Of a stretch of 64,000 nt of DNA, positions 19,224 to 28,385 are shown piece after piece. The notes under the pieces are model-generated. The model saw only the letters and a list, made by a program, of their open reading frames with translations, was not told the DNA's origin and searched no databases. Location of the stretch: contig NZ_NRQY01000001.1 in the NCBI RefSeq assembly GCF_003996855.1, positions 2,371,562-2,435,561 on the forward strand, in the 5' to 3' direction. The stretch's first letter is position 1. Each line of letters opens with the position of its first letter. The position numbers and the translations under genes are program-made. The DNA comes from Morganella morganii. GTDB taxonomy: Bacteria; Pseudomonadota; Gammaproteobacteria; Enterobacterales; Enterobacteriaceae.

Positions 19224-19766
19224 TTACTGCTCTGCCAGCCACTCTTCACGTGTAATACGGCTGATATGTTCAGTCCGGTAATCATTCAGGAACTGATTGA
19301 ATTTGTTCTCTTCTGTATGATGATGACGGAATCCGCATTTAGCCTGAACACGGTGTGACTGTTCATTGTTTTCAAAATAGCCGCACCACAGCGCATCCAG
19401 CTCCAGGGTTTCAAATGCATGACGCATCACTTCCCTGACCGCTTCCGGGATCAGCCCCTGCCCCCAATACGGCACACCAATCCAGTAAGCGATTTCACCT
19501 TCCCGCTGACTGATATCAAAGTTGCTGTTTTCCCCGATCAGAATCCCGATACAGCCGACAGCCCGTCCGTTTGCTTTCAGTTCAGTGGCATAGACCTCAT
19601 CAAGATTAAAGACGGTGCGAATAATATCCGCACTTTCCTCAGCAAAACTGTGCGGCGGCCAGCCGGCTATCGGGCCGACCCGGTCATCTTTTGCCACTTC
19701 ATATAAATCAGCGGCGTCGGTTTCTGCCCACGGGCGCAGAATCATACGTTCTGTTTCTAATTTCAT
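19224..19766 (-). CDS. GNAT family N-acetyltransferase, RimJ/RimL type
   Basis: 180-residue acetyltransferase. The opening MKLETERMILRPWAETDA is the standard RimJ/RimL-type start. The acetyl-CoA-binding motif A lies at WIGVPYWGQGLIPEAVREVMRHAF (about 90-115), followed by the N..S.R...K.GF element as NNEQSHRVQAKCGF. Substrates of this subfamily include ribosomal protein N-termini and small amines; none can be assigned here. It is convergent with yjjX and is not at this place in E. coli. Confidence 0.88.
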   Translation of the reverse strand: MKLETERMILRPWAETDAADLYEVAKDDRVGPIAGWPPHSFAEESADIIRTVFNLDEVYATELKANGRAVGCIGILIGENSNFDISQREGEIAYWIGVPYWGQGLIPEAVREVMRHAFETLELDALWCGYFENNEQSHRVQAKCGFRHHHTEENKFNQFLNDYRTEHISRITREEWLAEQ

Positions 19767-19935
19767 ACTGCTTACCTTACTTCAGTTATACATTCAGCCA
19801 TACCGGCTCTCTCTGTGATGACGGGAAGTGTAAACCGGCGGTGGTTATCCGGTAAGCAACAAACCTCCGTACTTTCGGTACTTTTAAAAACTATTGTGAT
19901 AAATTTTCGCTTATATCTGTTTCAGGATGGCAAAA

Positions 19936-20798
19936 ATGACAACTCATGACAGTGAACTGACAGATCAGGTTCCGGTATTAACAGAAGAAACAGACACACT
20001 GCTGACGGGGAAAGTACACTGGCGGATCACGGCGGAGTACCACTGACGTTCGGCAGCGCCTATCTCACCCTGATGATCTGCCGGGCGGGATACGCACATA
20101 TGACACTGAATTTTAAGTCTCAGGCTGTGCGGGCGGGGGATATTCTGGTGCTGGCGGAAGATACGATCGCGCTGCTGAAAAAGCGCTCGCGGGGATTCCG
20201 TGTGTTTTTTTGTCTGATCCCGACCTCTTTCTCTGCCGAAATCGCTTATGTTCTGCCGAACCCGCTGTTTCTGTTTCTGCATGAATATCCCCGCTGTATC
20301 CCGCTGCCGGCGGAAAAACCGCTGCTGACAATGTGGCTGGCACAAATGCAGGATATCACCCGCAACAGCCCGGTTTACCGGCATATTAAGCAGCGTAATC
20401 ATTTACAGAATCTGTTTTTGCGGATAGCGGAAAGAATGCCGCCGGATGCCCCGGCCGCCACACAGAAGTACAGCCGGAAAGAGACGCTGTGCTGGCAGTT
20501 CTGGGAATTGATCTGCCGCCACAGCCGGGAGCGCAGGGATGTGCAGTACTATGCACGGCAGTTAAATATCACGCCGTTTTATCTGTCACAGCTGACCAAA
20601 ACGTTTTTCAATCATTCGCCCAAGTCACTGATCAACCGCCGGGTTATCCCGGAAATAAAAACGCTGCTGCGTTACAGTACGCTGTCAGTGGAACAGATCG
20701 CGGATAAACTGCACTTTGATGACCCATCCTACCTGTGCCGCTATTTCAGACGGGAAACCGGCATTTCCCTGACAACTTACCGGCGGCAGAGCAGCTGA
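19936..20798 (+). pseudogene. AraC-family transcriptional regulator, frameshifted near codon 36
   Basis: An ATG at 19936 with AGGATGG 5 bp upstream opens a 36-codon frame ending in TGA at 20044-20046. The rest is in another frame and is continuous with an AraC-type protein to 20798. One added base (or two removed) near 20040 restores a 287-residue protein of usual AraC length. The C-terminal domain has the helix-turn-helix YARQLNITPFYLSQLTKTFF and the signature IADKLHFDDPSYLCRYFRRETGISL. An internal ATG at 20073 could start a 241-residue product, but no ribosome-binding site is evident there. It is either a recent pseudogene or a sequencing error. Confidence 0.75.
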
Positions 20799-20799
20799 G

Positions 20800-21105
20800 T
20801 TATTTTTTACCGCTGAGCAGTTCCTGCTCCAGCCAGGCTTTCACATCTTCCGGGGCATATTTCAGGCTGTTAGAGCCGCGGGTGATGGTCGCAATCCCGA
20901 CACCCAGCTCACTTTTCAGCTCACGCTGGCTCATCTTACCGCGCAGCAGCTCCTCAACTATCCGCACACGTGTGCCGAGCGCCGTGCGCTCATCCGGGGT
21001 AAAAAGCAGCTGAAAAAGGTGGGATTCAATATCCTGTGAATAGGCGTTGCGCAGCAGGCTGACAAAGCGCTGCCAGTCGCTGTCCTGAAGTTGGTCTGTT
21101 GTCAT
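20800..21105 (-). CDS. trpR: Trp operon repressor
   Basis: Tryptophan-activated repressor of trp, aroH, mtr and its own gene. The 101-residue all-helical protein carries the helix-turn-helix [24 protein letters not shown] at about 65-88 and the conserved [21 protein letters not shown] core. A near-palindromic TrpR operator lies just upstream, implying autorepression. It lies between slt and yjjX as in E. coli, and is convergent with the AraC-type gene, with a 1-bp gap between their ends. Confidence 0.97.
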   Translation of the reverse strand: MTTDQLQDSDWQRFVSLLRNAYSQDIESHLFQLLFTPDERTALGTRVRIVEELLRGKMSQRELKSELGVGIATITRGSNSLKYAPEDVKAWLEQELLSGKK

Positions 21106-21136
21106 GTGTCACCCCATAGAACCGAGAGTACAAAAA

Positions 21137-21154
21137 GTACCCGTTAACTAGTAC
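21137..21154. promoter_or_regulatory. TrpR operator ahead of trpR
   Basis: GTACCCGTTAACTAGTAC is an 18-bp near-palindrome with GTAC at both ends and TTAAC at the centre, close to the TrpR consensus GTACTAGTTAACTAGTAC. It lies 31 bp upstream of the trpR start codon. Confidence 0.85.
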
Positions 21155-21170
21155 AGCTAGGATAACACAA

Positions 21171-21202
21171 GCCCGGTACAGCTGTCTTCTGCTGAACCGG
21201 GC
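21171..21202 (-). terminator. Hairpin after slt
   Basis: GCCCGGT..AGC pairs with GCT..ACCGGGC around an 8-nt loop, about 14 bp past the slt stop. A short T-containing tract (TTGTG) follows on the minus strand, so termination strength is uncertain. Confidence 0.5.
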
Positions 21203-21215
21203 CGGAAAGAGACTA

Positions 21216-23144
21216 TCAGTAACGCATTGATTGTTCGGAAGGTGTCAGGACATCAGCCGGACGCTGCCCTTTCAGGAAGTTCTGATAAAAGACATCAAAT
21301 GCCAGCACATTCTTCACATAACCGCGGGTTTCCGCAAACGGAATGGTTTCCACGAAGGCAACCGCATCGAGCCGTCCGCCGCTGTTACTCAGCCAGCGGG
21401 TTACCCGGTTCGGGCCTGCGTTATAAGCCGCACTCGCCAGGATACGGTTCTGGCCGAACTGGTTATACACGCCGTTGAGATACGCGGTGCCTATCTCAAT
21501 ATTTTTGCGCGGATTAACCAGCTGTGCGGTATTACTGTAATCCGCAATACCGTTGTCGCGGACAGTCTGGGTTGACGTTGCCGGCATCAGCTGCATCAGC
21601 CCGGTCGCACCGACCGGTGAACGCGCCTGCGGATTCCAGGCACTTTCCTGGCGGGCTATCGCCATTGCATAGCTTTTGCTGATATTTTTATTCTGTGTGA
21701 ACTCATCAAACTCACTCTGCCAGGCCAGCGGGAAACGTTCTTCGAGGTGATCCCATAATTTGCCGTTGATCGTCGCCTGCACACTCAGATCCGCCCAGCC
21801 CTGCTCCAGCGCATAACGCGCCAGCTGCGCTTTGCGCGCCGGTGTCTGGCTGCCCACCAGATTCAGCCACTCAGTACGGGCCAGCCCTTCCATCTGCCAG
21901 TACAGCAGTTCACGGATACGCTGAATTTCCGGCAGATTACTGATGCTGTTGTCCGGTTTATCCGCCGCATTAATCATCATGACATACGGTTTACCCAGGC
22001 GCTGTGCCGCCACCATCGGATAGAACCCGCGGCCCTGCGTAATTTTTTCCAGAATGGCATCCGCAGCGGCTTTATTTCCGCCTTTTTCCAGCAGTACGGC
22101 ACGCCAGTACTGCCATTCCTCTTTCTGCTGCGCATCCGCCGGTAACCGGGCCAGCCAGCGATCCAGATCGCGATCATCCGCGTTACTCAGCGCCAGACGC
22201 ACACGGCGTTCACGCAGCGTCACCGAATCCGTTTCCTGAATCACCTCATCACGCCAGGCAGCCTGCCCGGGGGTAACATCGCTTCCCATATACTGCCATG
22301 CAATGGCATCTTTCAGTTGCTGCCGCTCGCTGTCATTCATTTTCTGGGCGCGCGCGACACTGTTCAGATCCGTACGGGCGGCATCCGGCGATTTGCGGGC
22401 ATAAGCGGAAAATGCGGAAATGGTGGCCTGGCGGGTAAAATCGGTCGGGCTCAGTTGTGCAAATGTCACCACCGATGCCGGATTTTTCTGTAAATTAATC
22501 AGACCGTTACTTATGGTCTGATAAGAAGCAGGTAAACGTTTTGCCAGATAACTGACCAGAGAGGAATTGCCGTTTTTCAGTGCCAGACTGATACGTTCAA
22601 GGACACGTTCCGGCGTCAGCCCGCCGGACTGATCCCAGACATCAAATAACTTATCACAGGAGGACGGCAGAGAATTGCCCGCCGGCCAGATCGATTTTGC
22701 CCCGTCGAGCGCAACCTGACGGTTTCCGGTCTGCCAGCTGGCATAATAGTAATCACACTTCGCACTGACCGGTTTCGGTACAGTGGTACTGAAACTAATC
22801 AGCCCCTGCCAGTCATTACGTTTGGCCAGTTCGCTGATAAATTTATTTTTCAGGCTTGCCGCTGACGGCAGGTTCGGATGGGTATCCGTAAAGTTTTTCA
22901 CCTGACCGGATGTCAGCAGGCTCATATCCTGTGTCAGCTCACGGTACTCGAGATAAGGATAGAGCGGATAGTCACGCAATGACGGCATCAGGCGTTCCAC
23001 TTCCGCCATATTATTGGCATCCCAGGCAGATTTGACATCCTGATAGCGCTGACGCTGCTCACTCAGTGAATCCGCTGACGCCAGTGCTGAAAACATCAGC
23101 ATGCTGAGAGCCGCCACGCCCGGCCATATACATTTCCTCATCAT
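21216..23144 (-). CDS. slt: Soluble lytic murein transglycosylase Slt70
   Basis: Periplasmic exo-lytic transglycosylase that cleaves MurNAc-GlcNAc bonds with formation of 1,6-anhydroMurNAc. The ATG at 23142-23144 follows ACAGGAGCAG, giving a 642-residue precursor. Its signal peptide runs to ALASA near 23; the open frame extends 28 codons further upstream without a ribosome-binding site. A long superhelical U/L domain occupies most of the protein. The lysozyme-like catalytic domain is C-terminal, with the catalytic Glu in ARQESAWNPQARSPVGATGLMQ. Length matches E. coli Slt (645). Confidence 0.96.
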   Translation of the reverse strand: MMRKCIWPGVAALSMLMFSALASADSLSEQRQRYQDVKSAWDANNMAEVERLMPSLRDYPLYPYLEYRELTQDMSLLTSGQVKNFTDTHPNLPSAASLKNKFISELAKRNDWQGLISFSTTVPKPVSAKCDYYYASWQTGNRQVALDGAKSIWPAGNSLPSSCDKLFDVWDQSGGLTPERVLERISLALKNGNSSLVSYLAKRLPASYQTISNGLINLQKNPASVVTFAQLSPTDFTRQATISAFSAYARKSPDAARTDLNSVARAQKMNDSERQQLKDAIAWQYMGSDVTPGQAAWRDEVIQETDSVTLRERRVRLALSNADDRDLDRWLARLPADAQQKEEWQYWRAVLLEKGGNKAAADAILEKITQGRGFYPMVAAQRLGKPYVMMINAADKPDNSISNLPEIQRIRELLYWQMEGLARTEWLNLVGSQTPARKAQLARYALEQGWADLSVQATINGKLWDHLEERFPLAWQSEFDEFTQNKNISKSYAMAIARQESAWNPQARSPVGATGLMQLMPATSTQTVRDNGIADYSNTAQLVNPRKNIEIGTAYLNGVYNQFGQNRILASAAYNAGPNRVTRWLSNSGGRLDAVAFVETIPFAETRGYVKNVLAFDVFYQNFLKGQRPADVLTPSEQSMRY

Positions 23145-23493
23145 CTGCTCCTGTCTCCTTAATTCCCGTTTATCTGCACAATACTTCAGACCCTGATACA
23201 CAGTGTAAGTGGCCTGCTCCGCAGACACAAATCATACCGCTGTACCGGATAACCAGATACCAAAAATTATATTATTCAGAATATATGTCTGATTATTCTT
23301 ATTGTGTATTCCCTTTGCCATAAATGATGGCTTACTCAACAATAATCAGTTATATCATCTGGTATTGGTTTAATTATTAATATATAATAAATATAATTTC
23401 AAAATTATAATTATAACAATTCAGGGCACTGATTGCTGCCGCAAACAGAATCCTGAGCACTACCCCTATATCTATAAGACGTGAAAACATTTC

Positions 23494-23518
23494 AGACGAC
23501 TCCGGTCGTCTTTTTTTT
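23494..23518 (+). terminator. Orphan rho-independent terminator in the slt-ettA gap
   Basis: AGACGAC and GTCGTCT form a 7-bp stem with a TCCG loop, followed by a run of T to 23518. No protein gene ends just before it on the plus strand. The 535-bp gap (23145-23679) is very AT-rich from 23340 to 23420, with TATAAT at 23392-23397. The terminator may close a small RNA of about 110 nt. No promoter or RNA was confirmed. Confidence 0.6.
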
Positions 23519-23679
23519 GGCGGGAATAACGCAGGCCAATGTTAGAATGGGGAATCTGCTGTACCCGCCGGTCACTGCCGGCAACCGGGCAACACTGACA
23601 CCGGAGTGGCTTTAACTAAACGTAAAACTTCGTCATAATGCCCCGCAGATGCCCCATCAACGAAAAAAGGTATACTACA

Positions 23680-25347
23680 TTGGCTCAATACGTTTATTCG
23701 ATGCACCGTGTCGGCAAAATTGTGCCGCCGAAGCGTCATATACTGAAAGATATCTCTCTGAGTTTCTTCCCGGGCGCCAAAATCGGTGTTCTCGGCCTGA
23801 ATGGTGCCGGTAAATCAACCCTGCTGCGCATTATGGCAGGCGTGGATACCGACATTGAAGGTGAAGCACGTCCGCAGCCCGGCCTGAACATCGGCTACCT
23901 GCCGCAGGAACCGAAGCTGAATCCGGAATACACTGTCCGTGAAGCCGTTGAGGAAGCTGTTGCTGAAGTGAAAAATGCCCTGACCCGTCTGGATGAAGTG
24001 TACGCACTGTATGCGGCTCCGGATGCGGACTTTGACAAACTCGCCAAAGAACAGGGTGAGCTGGAAGCCATTATCCAGTCTCATGACGGCCATAATCTGG
24101 ATAACCAACTGGAACGTGCGGCAGATGCCCTGCGTTTACCGGCCTGGGATGCCAAAATCGGTAATCTTTCCGGGGGTGAGCGCCGCCGTGTGGCTATCTG
24201 CCGCCTGCTGCTGGAAAAACCGGATATGCTGCTGCTCGACGAACCGACCAACCACCTGGATGCGGAATCGGTCGCCTGGCTGGAACGCTTCCTGCACGAC
24301 TACGAAGGCACCGTTGTGGCGATCACCCATGACCGTTACTTCCTTGATAACGTTGCCGGCTGGATACTCGAACTTGACCGCGGTGAAGGTATTCCGTGGG
24401 AAGGTAACTACTCAAGCTGGCTGGAGCAGAAAGATGCCCGTCTGGCGCAGGAAGCCTCTTCCGACGCTGCCCGCCGCAAGTCTATCGAGAAAGAGCTGGA
24501 GTGGATCCGTCAGAATCCGAAAGGCCGTCAGTCCAAAGGCAAGGCCCGTCTGGCCCGCTTTGAGGAACTGAACAGCGTTGAGTACCAGAAACGTAACGAG
24601 ACCAACGAACTCTTTATTCCGCCTGGTCCGCGTCTGGGTGACAAAGTGCTGGAAGTCGAAAACCTGACCAAATCTTATGATGGCCGCACTCTGATTGATA
24701 ATCTGAGTTTCTCCCTGCCGAAAGGGGCGATCGTCGGGATTATCGGGCCGAACGGCGCGGGTAAATCCACCCTGTTCCGTATGATCAGCGGTAAAGAACA
24801 GCCGGATTCCGGTACCATCACTCTGGGTGATACCGTCACTATCGCATCCGTTGATCAGTTCCGTGATGCCATGGATGATAAGAAAACCGTCTGGGAAGAA
24901 GTCTCCGGCGGGCAGGATATCATGCGTATCGGCACCACAGAGATCCCGAGCCGTGCTTATGTCGGGCGCTTTAACTTCAAAGGTGTTGATCAGGGTAAAC
25001 GTGTCGGTGAGTTATCCGGTGGTGAGCGCGGCCGTCTGCATCTGGCAAAACTGTTGCAGGTCGGCGGCAACATGCTGCTGCTCGATGAACCGACCAACGA
25101 CCTGGATATCGAAACCCTGCGTGCGCTGGAAAACGCCCTGCTGGAATTCCCGGGCTGCGCCATGGTTATTTCCCATGACCGCTGGTTCCTTGACCGTATC
25201 GCCACCCATATCATCGATTATCAGGATGAGGGGAAAGTGGAGTTCTTCGAAGGTAACTTCAGTGAATATGAAGATTACAAGAAACGGACTCTCGGCGAAG
25301 CCGCTCTGGAGCCGCACCGCATCAAGTACAAACGTATGACCAAATAG
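23680..25347 (+). CDS. ettA: Energy-dependent translational throttle protein EttA
   Basis: ABC-F ATPase that binds the ribosomal E site and gates entry into elongation according to the ATP/ADP ratio. Two nucleotide-binding domains are seen, with Walker A GLNGAGKST and GPNGAGKST, signatures LSGGERRRVA and LSGGERGRLH, and Walker B LLLDEPTNHLD and LLLDEPTNDLD. The tRNA-interaction linker lies between them (RRKSIEKELEW). The start is TTG at 23680, because AAAAAGG lies 9 bp upstream and the result is 555 residues, exactly the E. coli length. An ATG 42 bp further upstream adds a nonconserved tail. Confidence 0.95.
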   Translation: MAQYVYSMHRVGKIVPPKRHILKDISLSFFPGAKIGVLGLNGAGKSTLLRIMAGVDTDIEGEARPQPGLNIGYLPQEPKLNPEYTVREAVEEAVAEVKNALTRLDEVYALYAAPDADFDKLAKEQGELEAIIQSHDGHNLDNQLERAADALRLPAWDAKIGNLSGGERRRVAICRLLLEKPDMLLLDEPTNHLDAESVAWLERFLHDYEGTVVAITHDRYFLDNVAGWILELDRGEGIPWEGNYSSWLEQKDARLAQEASSDAARRKSIEKELEWIRQNPKGRQSKGKARLARFEELNSVEYQKRNETNELFIPPGPRLGDKVLEVENLTKSYDGRTLIDNLSFSLPKGAIVGIIGPNGAGKSTLFRMISGKEQPDSGTITLGDTVTIASVDQFRDAMDDKKTVWEEVSGGQDIMRIGTTEIPSRAYVGRFNFKGVDQGKRVGELSGGERGRLHLAKLLQVGGNMLLLDEPTNDLDIETLRALENALLEFPGCAMVISHDRWFLDRIATHIIDYQDEGKVEFFEGNFSEYEDYKKRTLGEAALEPHRIKYKRMTK

Positions 25348-25360
25348 GCCATACAACGGA

Positions 25361-25396
25361 AAATGCCGCGTGGTGAAGAACCGCGCGGCATTTTTT
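25361..25396 (+). terminator. Rho-independent terminator of ettA
   Basis: AAATGCCGCG and its partner CGCGGCATTT form a strong stem ending in a T run, 14 bp past ettA. The following gap to 25693 holds no gene that I see. It does hold an 8-bp perfect stem at 25543-25561 (AGTAAAGG/CCTTTACT) with a 3-nt loop, of unknown role. Confidence 0.85.
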
Positions 25397-25693
25397 GGTT
25401 GGATGGATAAAAGAGTGTCTTTTGTTACGGGTATTACATTGAACCTAGTACTTAAGGTACAACCGAAGCTGACTTACTACTTCATACTTACCGCTTTCAT
25501 AACACTTAAAACTGACAAATAAATCAATCAGTTAACACCATCAGTAAAGGGATCCTTTACTCTTCATCTTTCCTCCCTTTGTTGCCCTGAATTCTGCCGG
25601 ACGCTGTGTGTTGTCCTTGTTCTTTTAGTATAGAAGAGAAAAATAATTTCTCACGGAAATGACCTGATTAATTTCCGGTTCCGGCAACATTCT

Positions 25694-26956
25694 TTATTTT
25701 TGCTGATCTCCGTCACGAATTTCAGGGGTATCCAGCATCAGCAGATGCTGAACCAGATCCACGCATTCAAGAAAACGGGTGTCATAATCCCCCGACGTCA
25801 CGTGGACAAATTTAATGCCGTTTTCCCGCAGCATATCGATCAGCAGATCCTGAAACGCTTTGCGATCATTATCACTGCCGAGGCTGCGCAGTCCGTCTGC
25901 CACCCACGGCGTGTTATTTTCCAGCAGGATCACCAGATCAAACCGGTATTCCGCAATCAGCGCCTGCACAAACGGATGCTCTTTGCCCTCATAACGCTTG
26001 CAGAAAGCCTGCGTCGTGACAAAATCCGTATCAACAAAAGCAACTTTATTCGCATATTTTACTGCAAAATCAATATATTGTGCATGACCCAGTGCGATTT
26101 TGTCATAATCGGAATATTGCAGCGCCATTTCATCGCCGCCCAGATGGGAAAACACATAATCCCGCCCGTATTCCCAGGCACTGGTGGTATTAAACATATT
26201 CGCCAGTTTATTAACAAGCGTGGATTTGCCGCTGGACTCCCCGCCGAGCACCGCCACGATCCGCACAAAGAAGGGTTTGACCTCTGTCGGAATATAATCC
26301 CAGTAGCGGAATGGCGCCTGCCGGATCTGACGCCCGCTGATATTCATAAAAGTGCGTTCCGGATCGATAAGCACCGTTTCAATGCCGAACGACTCGCGGT
26401 AACGCGGCACATCCGCTTTCTCACCTGAATAGATGAAGTCCGGTGAGATCCCTTTTTCCCGCATAAACTGACACACGCCCTGACTCCAGTGCTCCCAGCC
26501 GTGCGGATACGGATCATAGGCATGTTCATCAAATGAGTGAATACGGATGTTTTTCTGATATTTAAAGGTTTGCAGCAGCCAGCGCAGACGATCACTGACT
26601 GTCGGCTGCTGAGACATCGAACTGTTGATAAACAACGCCTTATCACGCGGCTCATCATGGCAGAGGATCACATGCAGCTCATCCACCTGGCTGCACGCCC
26701 GCTGAATCAGGTAGATATGCCCCGTGTGCAGCGGGTAAAACTTGCCGAATACCACCCCGGTAATTTTTTGTTTCAGCGGGTAATCCAGCCCCAGCGCACT
26801 GTGCAGCCCGGCCAGCTTCTGGCCGCCGGGACTTTTGATTTTGTTGTTAATCAGCTGGCTGAGATACCCTTTGGTCACCCCGCACTGATCCGCCAGTTGC
26901 TGAAGTGTCACACCTGCCTGTTTAATGGCTTGTTTCAGATAGGAAAAATCGGTCAT
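25694..26956 (-). CDS. nadR: Trifunctional NAD biosynthesis/regulator protein NadR
   Basis: NAD-responsive repressor, weak NMN adenylyltransferase and ribosylnicotinamide kinase. From ATG at 26954-26956 it is 420 residues. An N-terminal helix-turn-helix lies at about 1-55 (LQQLADQCGVTKGYLSQLINNK). The nucleotidyltransferase domain carries GVVFGKFYPLHTGHIYL, and the kinase domain Walker A is GGESSGKST. An in-frame GTG 15 bp upstream overlaps the radA end and lacks conservation. It lies 15 bp after radA in a serB-radA-nadR operon, as in E. coli. Confidence 0.97.
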   Translation of the reverse strand: MTDFSYLKQAIKQAGVTLQQLADQCGVTKGYLSQLINNKIKSPGGQKLAGLHSALGLDYPLKQKITGVVFGKFYPLHTGHIYLIQRACSQVDELHVILCHDEPRDKALFINSSMSQQPTVSDRLRWLLQTFKYQKNIRIHSFDEHAYDPYPHGWEHWSQGVCQFMREKGISPDFIYSGEKADVPRYRESFGIETVLIDPERTFMNISGRQIRQAPFRYWDYIPTEVKPFFVRIVAVLGGESSGKSTLVNKLANMFNTTSAWEYGRDYVFSHLGGDEMALQYSDYDKIALGHAQYIDFAVKYANKVAFVDTDFVTTQAFCKRYEGKEHPFVQALIAEYRFDLVILLENNTPWVADGLRSLGSDNDRKAFQDLLIDMLRENGIKFVHVTSGDYDTRFLECVDLVQHLLMLDTPEIRDGDQQK

Positions 26957-26971
26957 TCTCTGCTGCCTCAC

Positions 26972-28360
26972 TTATTCCAGTTCATCCAGTACAGACAGGG
27001 CATCCGATAATTTTTTCACACCAAACACCTGCATGCCCGGCGGCGGATTTTTCGGGCGGTTGGCATTCGGCACAATCGCCCGTTTGAAACCGTGTTTGGC
27101 CGCTTCCGAGATCCGCTCCTGGCCGCTCGGTACCGGGCGGATCTCTCCCGCCAGCCCGACTTCACCGAAGATCACCACATCACGCGGGATCGGCCGGTCG
27201 CGGAAACTGGAGACCAGCGAGAGCAGCAACGCCAGATCCGCACTGGTTTCGGTGACTTTTACCCCGCCGACCACGTTGACGAACACATCCTGATCCGACA
27301 TCTGTAATCCGCCGTGACGGTGCAGCACGGCCAGCAGGATCGCCAGCCGGTTTTGCTCCAGCCCGACCGCCACCCGGCGCGGATTCGACATCATCGAGTG
27401 ATCCACCAGCGCCTGGATTTCCACCAGCAGCGGACGCGTACCTTCCCAGACCACCATCACCGAACTGCCGGACGTGACTTCATCCCCGCGGCTCAGGAAA
27501 ATGGCGGACGGGTTACTCACCTCGCGCAGCCCCTGCTCCGTCATGGCAAACACACCCAGCTCATTCACCGCACCAAAGCGGTTTTTATGGCTGCGCAGCG
27601 TACGGAAACGGGAATCGGCCTCACCGTCGAGCATTACCGAGCAGTCAATACAGTGCTCAAGCACTTTCGGCCCGGCCAGAGAGCCGTCTTTGGTCACGTG
27701 GCCGACCATAATGATCGCCACACCCCGGGTTTTGGCAAAGCGGGTCAGATATGCTGCGGTTTCGCGCACCTGTGCCACACTGCCCGGCGAAGACTGAATA
27801 TCCGCCATATGCATCACCTGGATGGAGTCGATCACCATCAGCTTCGGCTGTTCCTGCTCTGCGATCAGGCAAATCTGCTCAATCGCCGTTTCCGACAGCA
27901 TATTGAGATTATCCATCGGCAGCCCGAGACGGTGCGCCCGCATTGCCACCTGCTGTAAGGATTCCTCCCCTGTGACATACAGGGTTTTCATCTGCGCGGC
28001 GAGCTGGCACATCGTCTGTAACAGCAGGGTACTTTTCCCGGCGCCCGGGTTACCGCCGATCAGAATGGCACTGCCCGGCACCACGCCGCCGCCCAGCACC
28101 CGGTCAAATTCTTTGAAACCGGAGGAGAAACGCGGCAGTTCCTCAAGACTGATTTCCGACAGCTTCTGAACTTTGCTGACACCGCTCTGCCCGGCATAGC
28201 CGCTGAGACGGTCATTACGCGCTGCCGAAGATGAAACAGAAGCCAGCCGGACTTCCGTGATGGTATTCCACGCCTGACACGCGGTGCACTGCCCCTGCCA
28301 GCGGGGATAATCCGCCCCGCACTCATTACAGACAAAGGCGCGTTTTGCTGGTTTTGCCAC
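26972..28360 (-). CDS. radA: DNA repair protein RadA
   Basis: RecA-like branch-migration helicase that helps process recombination intermediates. The 462-residue protein has a C4 zinc finger at about 10-28 (CNEC and CTAC). An ATPase core follows, with Walker A GGNPGAGKST and the RadA-specific KNRFG motif (SHKNRFGAVNELGVF). The C-terminal domain is Lon-protease-like without its protease function. It lies 25 bp after serB and 15 bp before nadR, so the three are likely one transcript. Confidence 0.98.
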   Translation of the reverse strand: MAKPAKRAFVCNECGADYPRWQGQCTACQAWNTITEVRLASVSSSAARNDRLSGYAGQSGVSKVQKLSEISLEELPRFSSGFKEFDRVLGGGVVPGSAILIGGNPGAGKSTLLLQTMCQLAAQMKTLYVTGEESLQQVAMRAHRLGLPMDNLNMLSETAIEQICLIAEQEQPKLMVIDSIQVMHMADIQSSPGSVAQVRETAAYLTRFAKTRGVAIIMVGHVTKDGSLAGPKVLEHCIDCSVMLDGEADSRFRTLRSHKNRFGAVNELGVFAMTEQGLREVSNPSAIFLSRGDEVTSGSSVMVVWEGTRPLLVEIQALVDHSMMSNPRRVAVGLEQNRLAILLAVLHRHGGLQMSDQDVFVNVVGGVKVTETSADLALLLSLVSSFRDRPIPRDVVIFGEVGLAGEIRPVPSGQERISEAAKHGFKRAIVPNANRPKNPPPGMQVFGVKKLSDALSVLDELE

Positions 28361-28385
28361 TCGTGACCCCGTAATAACTGATAAA

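Noticed and set aside
20073..20798. Intact 241-residue AraC protein starting at the internal ATG
   Set aside because: No ribosome-binding site at 20073, and a well-placed start and protein-like sequence precede it in another frame, so a frameshifted full-length gene is more likely.
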